Positions 1 through 9,019 of a stretch of DNA of 64,000 bases are shown in pieces. Where the stretch lies: the NCBI GenBank assembly GCA_050260675.1, contig JBLNCN010000005.1:248001-312000 (forward strand), given 5' to 3'. Numbering within the stretch: the stretch's first letter is position 1; each line of letters begins with the position of its first letter. The notes under the pieces were generated by a model. It was not told the DNA's origin. It did no database searches and worked only from the letters and a program-made list of their open reading frames with translations. Source of the DNA: JBBDIP01 sp050260675. GTDB lineage: Bacteria > Bacillota > Sulfobacillia > Fermentithermobacillales > Fermentithermobacillaceae. Made by a program: the position numbers and the translations under genes.

Positions 1-13
1 AAGGGAGGGAGCG

Positions 14-1360
14 ATGACGAGCAGTCCAAGGAGGAATCACCCGGCCAATCCCGGGGCGGGGACACCGAGGCCGGGAGCGCCAGGCAAGGGAACGCAGAGA
101 CCACCCCTAACGAAACAGGGCGGCCGGGCAAAAGCGAGAAACAACGTAGATCCGGCCCAGGAGGCGGTACCGGGTAAAGCTCCGCTTGACGAGGTAGGCG
201 GCGACTACGTGCGTCTTGGGCACATCAGCGGGCGGCAGTTTATGTTCATGCTTGCTTTTCTCATGGGCACCAAGGTTCTCTACATGTTCCCTACCGTGAT
301 GGCGCGCAAGTCCGGGTCCTCGGCCTGGATAAGCATTCTGATAGCCGCAGTGCTTGGCCTCGGCGGTGTGTGGGGCTGGATCAGGTGGGTTGACCTTACC
401 GGCAGCACCGGATTCGTATGGTCGCTGCGCAAGACCTGCGGCAGACTCCTGGGGGACTTCGTTGCTCTGGCGACCCTTGTGGGCCTGGTTGCAGTAACGG
501 GTTGGACAGTGCGGCTGTTTGCCGGCGGGGCGGTTGTCGGTATCCTGCCTGAATTCCCGATTGAGGCTCTGGTCTGGACCTCGGTGATCGCGGGGCTCTA
601 CGGCGCATGGCTCGGGTTGGAAGCCGTAGGGCGGGCGGCAGGGTTTTTCTTCTGGCCTACCCTCATTTCGTTCGTCCTCGTCATGGCAAGCCTGTGGGGC
701 GAGTTCGAGCCCCATTATATCACGCCGCTGTGGGGCCTGGGCGTGGGAAACACCATACTGCAAGGCTTCTTGAGCAGCGGAGCCTTCGGAGGAATTGTGG
801 CCATAGGCATCATGAAGCCCTACGTGAGGAAACGCCAGGAGTTGAGTGGCAAGAGCGTGCGCGGGCTCCTCATAGCCGCCGCAGTGCTCGTCATTGGGCT
901 GGTGTTTGTTGCAGGCGTGTTCCCATATCCTATGAGCATCGATAAGGCCGATCCGCTTGGCGCCATAGCGAGGGCCGTTTACCTCGGCCGCTTCATCCAG
1001 CGTGTCGAAGCGCTTTTCATCTTCGTCTGGCTCCTCAGCACCAGCGTGCAGCTAAGCTTCCTCTACGTTATCTGCCTTGTGCTCGTGTCTGAGCTTTCGG
1101 GTACGGGTACTTACCGGCCGTTTGCTCCCGCCTTGGCCGTTCTCACCTCAGCCATCGCCACACTCGCTCCCAACACCTTGCGTGCGGCTCAACTCATGGA
1201 CAGGTACTTCACGACCTCCTTCGGGAATGCCGTGGTCCTCTTGGGATGGGCGCTCTACGGCGTGGCAAGAGCCCGAGGAATGAAGCCTAAGTCGGTCCCC
1301 GAGGGTGGTGACGTCCCCCATGGCGTTCCGCCTGCCAAAGAAAAGCAAGGGTATTCTTAA
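14..1360 (+). CDS. gerAB: Spore germination receptor permease subunit (GerAB family)
   Basis: This 448-residue polytopic membrane protein resembles the B subunit of nutrient germinant receptors, an APC-superfamily-like protein of the spore inner membrane. The first 65 or so residues are a Pro/Gly/Arg-rich, probably disordered extension; about ten hydrophobic segments follow from residue 75, the usual GerAB layout. The start is backed by a GGGAGGGA ribosome site just upstream. It is followed by a GerAC-type lipoprotein gene that overlaps its 3' end, so the two are one operon. The A subunit would lie upstream, outside the window. The family is clear; the germinant cannot be told from sequence. 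Confidence 0.9.
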   Translation: MTSSPRRNHPANPGAGTPRPGAPGKGTQRPPLTKQGGRAKARNNVDPAQEAVPGKAPLDEVGGDYVRLGHISGRQFMFMLAFLMGTKVLYMFPTVMARKSGSSAWISILIAAVLGLGGVWGWIRWVDLTGSTGFVWSLRKTCGRLLGDFVALATLVGLVAVTGWTVRLFAGGAVVGILPEFPIEALVWTSVIAGLYGAWLGLEAVGRAAGFFFWPTLISFVLVMASLWGEFEPHYITPLWGLGVGNTILQGFLSSGAFGGIVAIGIMKPYVRKRQELSGKSVRGLLIAAAVLVIGLVFVAGVFPYPMSIDKADPLGAIARAVYLGRFIQRVEALFIFVWLLSTSVQLSFLYVICLVLVSELSGTGTYRPFAPALAVLTSAIATLAPNTLRAAQLMDRYFTTSFGNAVVLLGWALYGVARARGMKPKSVPEGGDVPHGVPPAKEKQGYS

Positions 1361-2630
1361 TGCTCAATGGGCCATGCGGGCGCTGTCGTTGGGCCTCCTG
1401 GTTATATCGCTCAGCGCGGTCTCCGGTTGCTGGGGCAAGCGGGAGCTTGAAGACCGCGCCTTCGTGACGATCCTGGGCATAGACCACGCATCAGACGGGG
1501 GCATCCTCGCCTCCGCGCTTCTCTCTCTCCCGGCAGGCAGGGGGGGTGGGAACATGGGGGGCGGGACGCAGTCCGATGGCTCACTCCTCATCTCAACTGC
1601 GGGAAGGAACATCGAGGAAGCCCTGGCCGAGATGGAGTATCTCAGTTCAAGGGAGCTCAACACTGTCTACATGGCTTTTGTCATCCTGGGAGAAGAGTTC
1701 GCGCGAACGGATGTAGGTCCGGTTGTGGACGTCTTCTCAAGGCACCTCCACTACAAACCAGACACGCTTCTGGGTGTCTGCAAAGGGAGGGCCTACGACT
1801 TTCTCAGGGACTTCAAGCCTCAGCAGGAAACCCACCCTTCAGACTACCTTTGGAAATTGGTCGATACCGCTCACTCCGGTCTGGGGACCTGTCCCATGAC
1901 AACCATGCACGACTTGAAAGTGGGATATGTCACGCCGGCAGAGGATCCCTGGGCTCCCTACTTCGAACTCGTGCCCTACGCCCCGGCTGAGGCGGCGGCA
2001 CTCGGGAACCGTGGAGGCGACGGAGGCGAAGGCGCAAAGGAGCAGGAAGGTCAGCAAGGGAACGGCAAGACTGCCCGGCTTGCCGGTACGGCGCTGTTTG
2101 CCAAATCCGGAGAGGCGTACAGCATGGTCGGTACCCTTGACCCGTGGGAATCAATGGCGGTGCTCTTGATGCGCGGGGAGGTCGAGAGGGGTCTCATACA
2201 CTTCGCATATCCCGGCGCCCCGGAGACCCAGGCAACCCTGGTGCTTCACCACACCGACCGTCACCTCGACTTGGAGGTGCTCCCGGAGGCGGCCATAGTG
2301 AAGTATCACATCGCTGTCACATCTTCGCTCTCCGAAGTCCCTGCGGGGCCGGAACCCCTGCCCGAGACGACGCAGGAATTCCGCCGCGCGGTAGCCGAAA
2401 CTGCAGAACAGCAATTGAAGTTCCTCCTTGAGAGGACATTCGGGAAACTGACTTCCCTGGGATGCGATGCGATTGCGTTGGGACCCCACGCCCAGGTCTC
2501 GTTCAAGACCTTTCCCGAGTGGGAGGCCTACGACTGGCACAATCGCTTTCACCATTGCCAAGGCACTTTCACAGTGAAGGTGCACGTCTTCACGTCCGGC
2601 TTTACGGTAGTACGGCCGGTCCCAAAGTAA
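1320..2630 (+). CDS. gerAC: Germination receptor lipoprotein, Ger(x)C family
   Basis: This is the C subunit of a Ger-type germinant receptor, a lipoprotein on the outer face of the spore inner membrane. A hydrophobic stretch ends in a lipobox with Cys37 (AVSGC), followed by the family-typical WGKRELEDRAFV segment. A Gly/Glu-rich low-complexity insert lies near the middle. The gene overlaps the end of the permease gene. The start is uncertain: GTG at 1305, ATG at 1320 and ATG at 1374 are all in frame, and the last would give the shortest classical lipoprotein signal. Family assignment is secure. Confidence 0.88.
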   Translation: MAFRLPKKSKGILNAQWAMRALSLGLLVISLSAVSGCWGKRELEDRAFVTILGIDHASDGGILASALLSLPAGRGGGNMGGGTQSDGSLLISTAGRNIEEALAEMEYLSSRELNTVYMAFVILGEEFARTDVGPVVDVFSRHLHYKPDTLLGVCKGRAYDFLRDFKPQQETHPSDYLWKLVDTAHSGLGTCPMTTMHDLKVGYVTPAEDPWAPYFELVPYAPAEAAALGNRGGDGGEGAKEQEGQQGNGKTARLAGTALFAKSGEAYSMVGTLDPWESMAVLLMRGEVERGLIHFAYPGAPETQATLVLHHTDRHLDLEVLPEAAIVKYHIAVTSSLSEVPAGPEPLPETTQEFRRAVAETAEQQLKFLLERTFGKLTSLGCDAIALGPHAQVSFKTFPEWEAYDWHNRFHHCQGTFTVKVHVFTSGFTVVRPVPK

Positions 2631-2731
2631 ACCGGACTTGCTTCTCGATGGCGTTAACGCTGTTCCTGACTGTGTTGCCAGGAGTTGCCTGAAGGAACAC
2701 CTCTCTTCCGCGCCGAAAACCTCGTCGGGAG

Positions 2732-3427
2732 TTGGTACGGACGAGAGCGGCGCGGCCTGGAGAAAAGGAAGTATCGCGGTCTCGCGAGCTATACGCCTGG
2801 GAGAAGCGCCTCCGAGAAGCCCACCATTACATAGCCGGAGTTGACGAAGTTGGTAGAGGCCCCATGGCCGGGCCTGTAGTTGCTGCCGCAGTCATATTGC
2901 CACAATCCCCCCAGTTGGTCGGCATTGATGACAGCAAGCGGCTGTCGGCATCAAAGCGTGAGCGCGCCTTCGTTGACATCCTGGAGAACTGTGTCTCTTT
3001 CGGTATCGGAGTGCGCTCTGCTCGATTCGTGGACGACAAGGGGATTGGCGAGGCCACCTATTCGGCGATGCGGATCGCGGTAAGCATGCTGTCCCTCAAG
3101 GGGCACGTTCCGGACCTCGTCGTTGTAGACGGCTACCCCATCCGGGGCTTGAGCCTGCCGCAGTTGGCAGTGGTAAAGGGTGACGCTACTTCGGCCTCTG
3201 TCGCAGCCGCTTCCATCGTAGCCAAGGTAGTCCGCGACCGCATAATGTCCCAGTATGATTCGCTGTACCCGGGCTACGGTTTCGCCGGCCACAAGGGCTA
3301 CTGCACCCGGTCCCACAGGGACCTTGTGAACCACCTTGGCCCTTGCCCGATCCACCGCCGGTCGTTTCAGCCCGTATCAGGCCAAGGCCTGGCCGAACCC
3401 TATGATGTTGCGGAGGACCTGGAATGA
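2732..3427 (+). CDS. rnhB: Ribonuclease HII
   Basis: RNase HII cleaves the RNA strand of RNA-DNA hybrids and removes misincorporated ribonucleotides from DNA. The protein has the DEVGRGP signature with the catalytic pair D38-E39, the VDG aspartate D133, and the KGDATSAS...AASIVAKV block with D151. About 30 residues precede the first conserved strand. The TTG start has no convincing ribosome site and is the least certain part of the call. The gene is convergent with yraN, whose 3' end it overlaps by about 50 bases. Confidence 0.93.
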   Translation: MVRTRAARPGEKEVSRSRELYAWEKRLREAHHYIAGVDEVGRGPMAGPVVAAAVILPQSPQLVGIDDSKRLSASKRERAFVDILENCVSFGIGVRSARFVDDKGIGEATYSAMRIAVSMLSLKGHVPDLVVVDGYPIRGLSLPQLAVVKGDATSASVAAASIVAKVVRDRIMSQYDSLYPGYGFAGHKGYCTRSHRDLVNHLGPCPIHRRSFQPVSGQGLAEPYDVAEDLE

Positions 3428-3763
3428 GCGGCCTCCGTCACTAACTGCACACAGGTCAAACCGGACCGGCACACCGTCACTTATCTCCCGCTCGGCTAAG
3501 TACCGCCTGGCCGCAAGCCTTAGTCTCCTCGCCTTTTCCCTAGTGAGCGACTCCTCAGGACTAACCATAGACGATGGTTTCCTGTACCTAACCTCCACGA
3601 ACACCAGTGTCCCGTTGTCTTTGGCTACAATATCGATTTCGCCAACCCGGGCCCGGTAGTTGCGCTCTATGACCTCGTAGCCCGTCGATCTGAGGTAAGC
3701 GGCCGCTGCATCCTCCATGGCCGACCCGGTGATCCTGGAATCGCTGCCGCCCACGTCCCTCAA
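3377..3763 (-). CDS. yraN: YraN family (UPF0102) endonuclease-like protein
   Basis: This 128-residue protein has the restriction-endonuclease-like core of UPF0102: GEIDIV near residues 41-46 and VFVEVRYR near 54-61, giving the E/D...EVxxR pattern of PD-(D/E)XK nucleases. The usual EVK lysine is an arginine here. The ATG overlaps the comM stop by four bases, so the two are translationally coupled. A neighbouring position to rnhB and comM is common in Gram-positive bacteria. The cellular role of the family is not firmly established. Confidence 0.88.
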   Translation of the reverse strand: MRDVGGSDSRITGSAMEDAAAAYLRSTGYEVIERNYRARVGEIDIVAKDNGTLVFVEVRYRKPSSMVSPEESLTREKARRLRLAARRYLAEREISDGVPVRFDLCAVSDGGRSFQVLRNIIGFGQALA

Positions 3764-5292
3764 CCTTCGCCCGCGAGCTGCTGGCGGTAGGAGAGCGCTT
3801 CGGCAATGTGCTCTTCCTCGATCCGCGGCGATTCCGCGAGGTCGGCGATCGAGGCCGCCACCTTCTGCACCCTGTAGTACGCCCTGGTGGAGAGACCCAA
3901 TTTCCTGAACGCTTCCAGCATTAGTTTCCTGCCGCTGGATGAGATGCTGAGTAGGGTGGTTATTTCATTGGGGCCCATCTCCGCATTGCACGAGAGACCT
4001 GCTGCGCTGAGGCGGTGAGACTGCCTCTGACGCGCGGCCTCTACCCGTTCACGGATCCGCCGGCTTGACTCGGCAGCGGGTCCGGACAACTCTCCGGCGG
4101 CCACCCTGCCCACTTCCACAAATAGGTCGATGCGGTCCCACAAGGGGCCGCTCACCCTCGCGGCGTATTGCTTGCGAGCGTACTCGGTGCATGTGCACTG
4201 ACGGACCTCGTCCCCCAAGTAGCCGCACGGGCAAGGGTTCATAGCAGCCGCGAGTACGAATCTGCTAGGGAACCTATAAGTGGCCTTTGACCGGGTCACG
4301 ACTGTGACACCGTCTTCGAGAGGCTGGCGCAAGGCGTTAAGGACCGAAGGAGGAAACAGCGGAAACTCGTCAAGGAACAAAACGCCTGTATGTGCGAGAG
4401 TAACCTCTCCCGGCCTGGGATTTGCCCCGCCTCCAATCAGGGCGCTGGCTGTGACCGTATGATGAGGGGCCCGGAACGGCCGGACCGTCACAAGACCCTG
4501 GCCCCGCTGAAGCACTCCTGCGGCGCTTTGAATGCGCGTTACGACAAGGGACTCCTCCCTACTAAGTTCCGGCAGAATGCCCGGCATGGCTTTGGCCAGC
4601 ATGCTCTTGCCGGACCCGGGCGGTCCGCACAAAAGCACGTTGTGTCCCCCGCTGCAGGCGACTTCCAGAGCCCTCTTGGCGGTAGCCTGGCCTCGTATCT
4701 CGGCGAAGTCCATAGCGACGCCGAGGCTCGCTCCAGATGATTCAGGCGCAGCCTGGACCGCCGGCAGCTCATCACTTCCGCGAAGGAACCCCGCCACGCT
4801 TGCCAAACTGTCGGCCGCGCGTAGGTCCATCCCTGTGAGAAATGCCACCTCGCTCTGGTTGCCCGAAGGGATCACCGCTCCCTTAAGCCCCGCTGCTCCG
4901 GCTGCCAGGACCATCGGCAGGGCTCCCCTTACAGGTCGCAAGCTGCCGTCGAGGGCAAGCTCGCCGAGAAAGGAGTACTCCTGCAACCTGGGACCTACCG
5001 ACACCTGCCCCGAAGCAGCCAGTATTCCTACCGCGATCCCGAGGTCCATCTGGGGCCCTTCCTTATGGAGTGAGGCTGGCGCGAGGTTTACCGTGACCCT
5101 CCTAGGCGGCAACCCGGCCCCTGAGTTGTGTAAGGCTGAACGGACCCTGTGGCGCGCTTCCCTGACCGAGGTGTCGGCGAGGCCGACAATCTCCAGGCCA
5201 GGCAGACCACCGGCCACATCTACCTCCACACTCACCGGCACTCCGTCGATGCCGGCTATCGTCGCGCTGGAAACAGAGGCAAACAGATACAA
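3760..5292 (-). CDS. comM: ComM/YifB family AAA ATPase (Mg-chelatase-like)
   Basis: The N-terminal domain (residues 1-170) is the Lon-protease-like fold of YifB/ComM, followed by an AAA+ module with Walker A GPPGSGKS at 223-230, Walker B VLFLDE near 304-309, and a C-terminal lid domain. A Cys-rich CPCGYLGD segment, typical of the family, sits in the ATPase domain. In Gram-negative bacteria ComM is a branch-migration helicase in natural transformation; here the role is inferred. The start is TTG, matching the family N-terminus, with an AAGGGGG ribosome site. Length, 510 residues, is normal. Confidence 0.92.
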   Translation of the reverse strand: MYLFASVSSATIAGIDGVPVSVEVDVAGGLPGLEIVGLADTSVREARHRVRSALHNSGAGLPPRRVTVNLAPASLHKEGPQMDLGIAVGILAASGQVSVGPRLQEYSFLGELALDGSLRPVRGALPMVLAAGAAGLKGAVIPSGNQSEVAFLTGMDLRAADSLASVAGFLRGSDELPAVQAAPESSGASLGVAMDFAEIRGQATAKRALEVACSGGHNVLLCGPPGSGKSMLAKAMPGILPELSREESLVVTRIQSAAGVLQRGQGLVTVRPFRAPHHTVTASALIGGGANPRPGEVTLAHTGVLFLDEFPLFPPSVLNALRQPLEDGVTVVTRSKATYRFPSRFVLAAAMNPCPCGYLGDEVRQCTCTEYARKQYAARVSGPLWDRIDLFVEVGRVAAGELSGPAAESSRRIRERVEAARQRQSHRLSAAGLSCNAEMGPNEITTLLSISSSGRKLMLEAFRKLGLSTRAYYRVQKVAASIADLAESPRIEEEHIAEALSYRQQLAGEG

Positions 5293-5545
5293 AGCCCCCT
5301 TGCGGGATGATTCGAACCGGAAGGGTGTTCCTGCGAAGGCGGTCGAATCGCGTCACCTGTAGGAGAACCAAGCAATCAGTGGCAGTTCGCCCTCAAACAC
5401 AGGTTACCACAATCTACCATCTGTTGACAAGCCCGCAATCTGTAATACTGCCCCCGCGTTGCGTACTGCTGGACAGGCAAACCTACTCACTGTCTCACAA
5501 GCTGTAAGCAGGCTATTTGCTGCTCAGAGTTTATCTAGAATGAAG

Positions 5546-5570
5546 AAAGGGCTCCGTCACGGAGCCCTTT
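5546..5570. terminator. Terminator-like hairpin
   Basis: A perfect 11-base inverted repeat (AAAGGGCTCCG / CGGAGCCCTTT) with a 3-base loop. Neither side has a long T run, and no gene ends directly next to it, so what it terminates is unclear. It could insulate comM from its surroundings. Confidence 0.4.
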
Positions 5571-5698
5571 CCTTATGAATTCCGGAACCGGAATCTATGC
5601 TTCCCAAGTCGGCCCGCCACATGTCTCGCCGCCTAGGGTTCTATCAGTACCCGCAATGCAAAAAGCTGGATAAGCCCACCGCCGACGTTGCGCCTTTG

Positions 5699-5734
5699 GC
5701 GAGGAAACAAGCGAGGAGGAAAGCGAGGAGGAAA
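5699..5734 (+). repeat. Three tandem 12-base units
   Basis: Two exact copies of GCGAGGAGGAAA (5711-5722 and 5723-5734) are preceded by a degenerate copy at 5699-5710. They lie in the gene-free stretch and are not part of a recognisable reading frame. Confidence 0.6.
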
Positions 5735-6287
5735 ACGATGGCTGAGCGAGGGTAGAGGCTGTAACAGTCACCGCATGATTACCGGATTTCCGACTGGTCG
5801 CGTGATGACTTTTAGGCGGCACACCATTAGTCATCAGGCGGCTAACATGTCGAAAAGTGCGGTCACGCGGTAACTACTCAGATCTGATTAGGCACGTGGT
5901 GACCCGACGTTTTACCGGTAATGGTCACCGAAGGGAATATGGCTAACTTAGTAATAGGCATCCCGTGACCCCCCCGAAATCCGACTGGTCGCTACGTGAT
6001 AAGGTTGAAATCCATATGGGTCGCGGTGCGATGGATGCGGATCCCAACCAGTCATAGTAGGACTAGTCCGCAGGAGTCCATGGCGACGGCGGCGAGGGGT
6101 GGGGATTCGACGGCTCGCGGGGCGACCGATTCAACACCGCTACTGGTCACGCCAGCACCCACCAACCCATCCGCCCAAATCTCGGGAAGAGCAAGTGTGG
6201 CAGCTAGGCGGGGCGTCCGTTGCGGACCGCGGATCCCAGTCACCTCGCGGCGGCCTTCTCTCTACTATTGGACTGGAGGTGCCGTGA

Positions 6288-6965
6288 ATGCCCGCGCAAC
6301 CGATCCTTCTGCTCGGAGACCCGCTGCTCTGGCAGCATTCCATGCCGGTCCCGGTACCTGGACAGCAGCCGATGGGTGCGGCGATGGTTGAAATGCAGCA
6401 CGCCGCGCCGAGCAGAATGAGGCATGCGGCGATAGTTGAAATGCAGCACGCGGCGCCGATTAGAACGCAGCGTGCACCGACGGCTGAAATAAAGGAGGCG
6501 GCGGCAGATGAAGCCCTGCATCAGGTGAGGCGCCTTCACACCGACCTTAGAGACACTCTCCTGCGGTTTCGCCGCAAGGGCATAGACGCCAAGGCAATCG
6601 CGGCACCGCAGATCGGCGTGCTCAAGCGTGTTGTCTACGTCCACGAGCCCGGGCCCTCGACCCTGCTTGTGAACCCGGTGTTGAAGGCAGCCGGCCCGCC
6701 AGTTCTGACCTGGGAGAACTGTCTCTCATTCCCCGGGTTGTCTGTGAAGACCCGGCGCGCCTCATCCTGCGTGCTGACGTACCTGGACGAAAGCCTCACG
6801 CAACAGAGTCACACAGTCACAGGTGACTTGGCTGTGGTAGTCCAGCACGAATGCGACCACCTGGACGGCATCCTCTGCCTGGAAAGGGCCGCCGATGCTC
6901 ACTCCTTCTTCCTATCCGCGAAGGGCAGGGTTCCGCCCGAGCTCAAGCCTGCACACACGGGGTAG
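6288..6965 (+). CDS. def: Peptide deformylase with an internal repeat insertion
   Basis: This enzyme removes the formyl group from N-terminal Met of new proteins. The N-terminus (ILLLGDPLL) is the normal deformylase start. Motif 2 is ENCLS (143-147) and motif 3 is HECDH (187-191), giving the metal ligands C145, H187, H191 and catalytic E188. Motif 1 reads AKAIAAPQ at 101-108, with alanines at the usual glycines. Between the first strand and the first helix, roughly residues 25-74, lies an insertion of 16-residue repeats (VEMQHAAP unit) not seen in ordinary deformylases. Start supported by GGAGGT at 6275-6280. Possibly a specialised second deformylase. Confidence 0.85.
   Translation: MPAQPILLLGDPLLWQHSMPVPVPGQQPMGAAMVEMQHAAPSRMRHAAIVEMQHAAPIRTQRAPTAEIKEAAADEALHQVRRLHTDLRDTLLRFRRKGIDAKAIAAPQIGVLKRVVYVHEPGPSTLLVNPVLKAAGPPVLTWENCLSFPGLSVKTRRASSCVLTYLDESLTQQSHTVTGDLAVVVQHECDHLDGILCLERAADAHSFFLSAKGRVPPELKPAHTG
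6381..6507 (+). repeat. In-frame 48-base tandem repeat inside def
   Basis: The stretch 6381-6418 recurs at 6429-6466 with a few substitutions (period 48 bases, 16 codons). A third, degenerate unit follows near 6477-6507, where VEMQHAAP has become AEIKEAAA. The reading frame stays open throughout. Confidence 0.75.
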
Positions 6966-7039
6966 TATTGCTGCCAGAATACTTCCAGTGGTAGTATATT
7001 CGCGTCCTGAAATATCCTCTAAGGTGGAGAAATCCGATA

Positions 7040-8557
7040 TTGTCGAAATCATACGGCGAAGATTCGAAATCGTACCGAGAAGACTCGAAGCCATACGGAC
7101 AAGACTATGAAGCCGGCGATACGGCCCCGGATGATGCCGACGGAGAAGTTGCTGCTTCCATAAGCGTACCCTCAAGCGAAGACGAGGCCGAGGTCCGCTC
7201 CTCCCCTACCGCAGAGATACCGGAGGACCGCACAGAGATCCGCAAGCGGATAGTGAACCTGGCGCTTCCGGCCCTGGCCGAGATGACACTTATGACGCTG
7301 GTCTCCATGGCGGACATGATCATGGTGGGACGCTTGGGGCCCTGGGCCATCACTGCTGTGGGACTGTCGAACCAGCCGATGTTCGTGGCCATGTCGGTCT
7401 TCATGTCCCTTAACGTCGGCGCCACGGCCTTGGTTGCCAGGGCAATCGGAGCCCGCAAGCCCGAAGAGGCCTTCAAGGTGGCAAGGCAGGCACTGGTCAT
7501 CGCCACTGTCATGGGCGCGGTTCTCGCCGTACTCGGCATGCTGTTCGCTGAACAGATTTTGAGCCTTATGGGGGCCGAGCCCGACGCTCTTGTTCCCGGT
7601 ACGGCATATCTTCGCATCGTGTCCGCCGGTCTCATGTTCCAAGGCGCCACCTTCAGTCTTGGGGCATCGCTCCGCGGCGCAGGTGACACCAAAACCCCGA
7701 TGTCAGTGAACACGGTTGCGAACCTGGTCAACCTCGTGGGCAACTACCTCCTCATCTTCGGCCACTTCGGATTCCCCCGGCTGGAGGTCGTGGGTGCCGC
7801 TATCCCGACCCTCCTCTCCAGGTTTGTGGGATTCGCGCTGATAATGCGCAAGGTCTTCAGCCATCGCGGAGCGATCAAGATGTCGGTGACCGACAGCTTC
7901 GGTTACGACAGAGAGACGGTAAGCCGCATCTTCAAGATCGGACTCCCTGCGGCTCTCGAGCAACTGGTCATGCGTTCAGGCCAAATGATCTTCGCAAGGA
8001 TCGTGTCCAGCTTCGGTACGGTAACTTACGCTGCCCACCAAGTCGCGCTCAACGTGGAGGGGCTCTCCTTCAGCCCGCCCCAGGCCTTCCAGACTGCCGC
8101 CACGGCTCTCACGGGCCAGAGCTTGGGAGCCAAGAAACCTGACGCCGCCATGAGAGTCGGCAAGGAAGCCCGCTTTATCGGGGTCTGCATGGCAGTGCTC
8201 ACCGGGTCGATCCTGTTCTTCCTTGGCCGTTACGTCGTCCAGATGTACACGGACGACCCTACGGTAATAGACCTCTCGTCATCCATGCTGAAGATCATCG
8301 CCTTCGCCCAGCCCTTCATGGCCATCAACTTCGTGTTGGCGGGAGCGCTGCGCGGCGCCGGCGATACGAAATGGACCCTCTACATCACGATGGCCGGGAT
8401 TTGGGGAGTTAGGGTCGTTGCCGCCTACCTTCTGGCGCTAAACCTCGGCATGGGCCTTACCGGAGCGTGGATCGCCATGGCGCTGGACATGACGACGAGA
8501 GCGGTCCTGGTTAACCTGCGTTTCAGCGCGGGCCACTGGACCAAGATCAACGTATAG
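7040..8557 (+). CDS. MATE family efflux transporter
   Basis: This is a 12-helix multidrug/toxin extrusion-type transporter, expected to export a cationic or other small compound using a Na+ or H+ gradient. From about residue 70 the sequence follows the family (LALPALAEMTL, then SMADMIMVGRLG), with the two halves each beginning on such a segment. The first 65 residues are acidic and non-conserved, starting with three 7-residue repeats (SKSYGED type). The TTG start at 7040 has an AAGGTGGAG site about 10 bases upstream; the true start could be further in. Substrate unknown. Confidence 0.88.
   Translation: MSKSYGEDSKSYREDSKPYGQDYEAGDTAPDDADGEVAASISVPSSEDEAEVRSSPTAEIPEDRTEIRKRIVNLALPALAEMTLMTLVSMADMIMVGRLGPWAITAVGLSNQPMFVAMSVFMSLNVGATALVARAIGARKPEEAFKVARQALVIATVMGAVLAVLGMLFAEQILSLMGAEPDALVPGTAYLRIVSAGLMFQGATFSLGASLRGAGDTKTPMSVNTVANLVNLVGNYLLIFGHFGFPRLEVVGAAIPTLLSRFVGFALIMRKVFSHRGAIKMSVTDSFGYDRETVSRIFKIGLPAALEQLVMRSGQMIFARIVSSFGTVTYAAHQVALNVEGLSFSPPQAFQTAATALTGQSLGAKKPDAAMRVGKEARFIGVCMAVLTGSILFFLGRYVVQMYTDDPTVIDLSSSMLKIIAFAQPFMAINFVLAGALRGAGDTKWTLYITMAGIWGVRVVAAYLLALNLGMGLTGAWIAMALDMTTRAVLVNLRFSAGHWTKINV
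7043..7105 (+). repeat. Three tandem 21-base units at the 5' end of the MATE gene
   Basis: Units at 7043-7063, 7064-7084 and 7085-7105 encode SKSYGED, SKSYRED and SKPYGQD. The changes are mostly single bases, so the expansion is fairly recent or under weak constraint. Confidence 0.75.
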
Positions 8558-8563
8558 GCCTGT

Positions 8564-8992
8564 GTGCAAGAAACCATCCGCCTCCGCATAGGTATAGCTC
8601 CGACCACCTGTCTTTGGGGGGATGGGGACTTGAGCTTGCCCTGCGAGGGAGCGAGACTCCACACCGTGAGGCCCGGAGACACGTTCTACGCCCTAGCCCT
8701 GGAGATCGGGGTCTCTGTGGACGACATTATCCGCCTCAACCCCGGCGTCGATCCTCGGAACCTCCAGGTCGGGATGCTCATTTGCGTTCCCCTGGAGCCG
8801 GGTATCCCAACAGGGAGAGTCCCTCCCTGCGAGTCCGGCCTTTACTGGGTGATCGCGCCCGGCGACACGATCTTCACGGTTTCGCAGGCAACCGGTATCC
8901 CCGTTGAGACTTTGCTGGCGCTCAATCCCTGGGCCGATCCGCTGGCCCTCCAGATAGGCGACAGCCTCTGCCTACCTCGGCCGATTCGCTGA
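8564..8992 (+). CDS. Protein with two LysM domains
   Basis: Two LysM peptidoglycan-binding modules fill residues 32-75 and 93-137, each with the PGDT...NP...G...C(V/L)P pattern. The form C-x-x-G-x-x-[YH]-x-V-x-x-GDT ending in ICVP is the one found in clostridial spore or cell-wall LysM proteins. No signal peptide is evident, which fits a mother-cell-made spore-coat protein or a wrong start: GTG at 8564 lacks a clear ribosome site and TTG at 8630 is an alternative. It follows the MATE gene by six bases. Confidence 0.8.
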   Translation: MQETIRLRIGIAPTTCLWGDGDLSLPCEGARLHTVRPGDTFYALALEIGVSVDDIIRLNPGVDPRNLQVGMLICVPLEPGIPTGRVPPCESGLYWVIAPGDTIFTVSQATGIPVETLLALNPWADPLALQIGDSLCLPRPIR

Positions 8993-9019
8993 GTTTTCCG
9001 TATCGTATTTTCCAACACC

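Larger units (their letters stand above)
5293..6287. other. About 1 kb without a convincing gene
   Basis: No open frame here has a ribosome site and a protein-like composition. The stretch holds a GC-rich hairpin at 5546-5570, three copies of a 12-base AG-rich unit at 5699-5734, and a direct repeat of about 18 bases (TCCGACTGGTCGC-GTGAT) at 5789-5806 and 5980-6000, the second copy with three extra bases. The comM promoter must lie at its left end. The right end holds the GGAGGT ribosome site for the deformylase at 6275-6280. The middle may be decayed sequence or an unrecognised RNA. Confidence 0.4.

Noticed and set aside
4532..5362. Long plus-strand open frame opposite comM (276 codons)
   Set aside because: It lies wholly antisense to comM, has no ribosome site and an Arg/Ser/Pro-rich composition typical of a shadow frame in GC-rich DNA.
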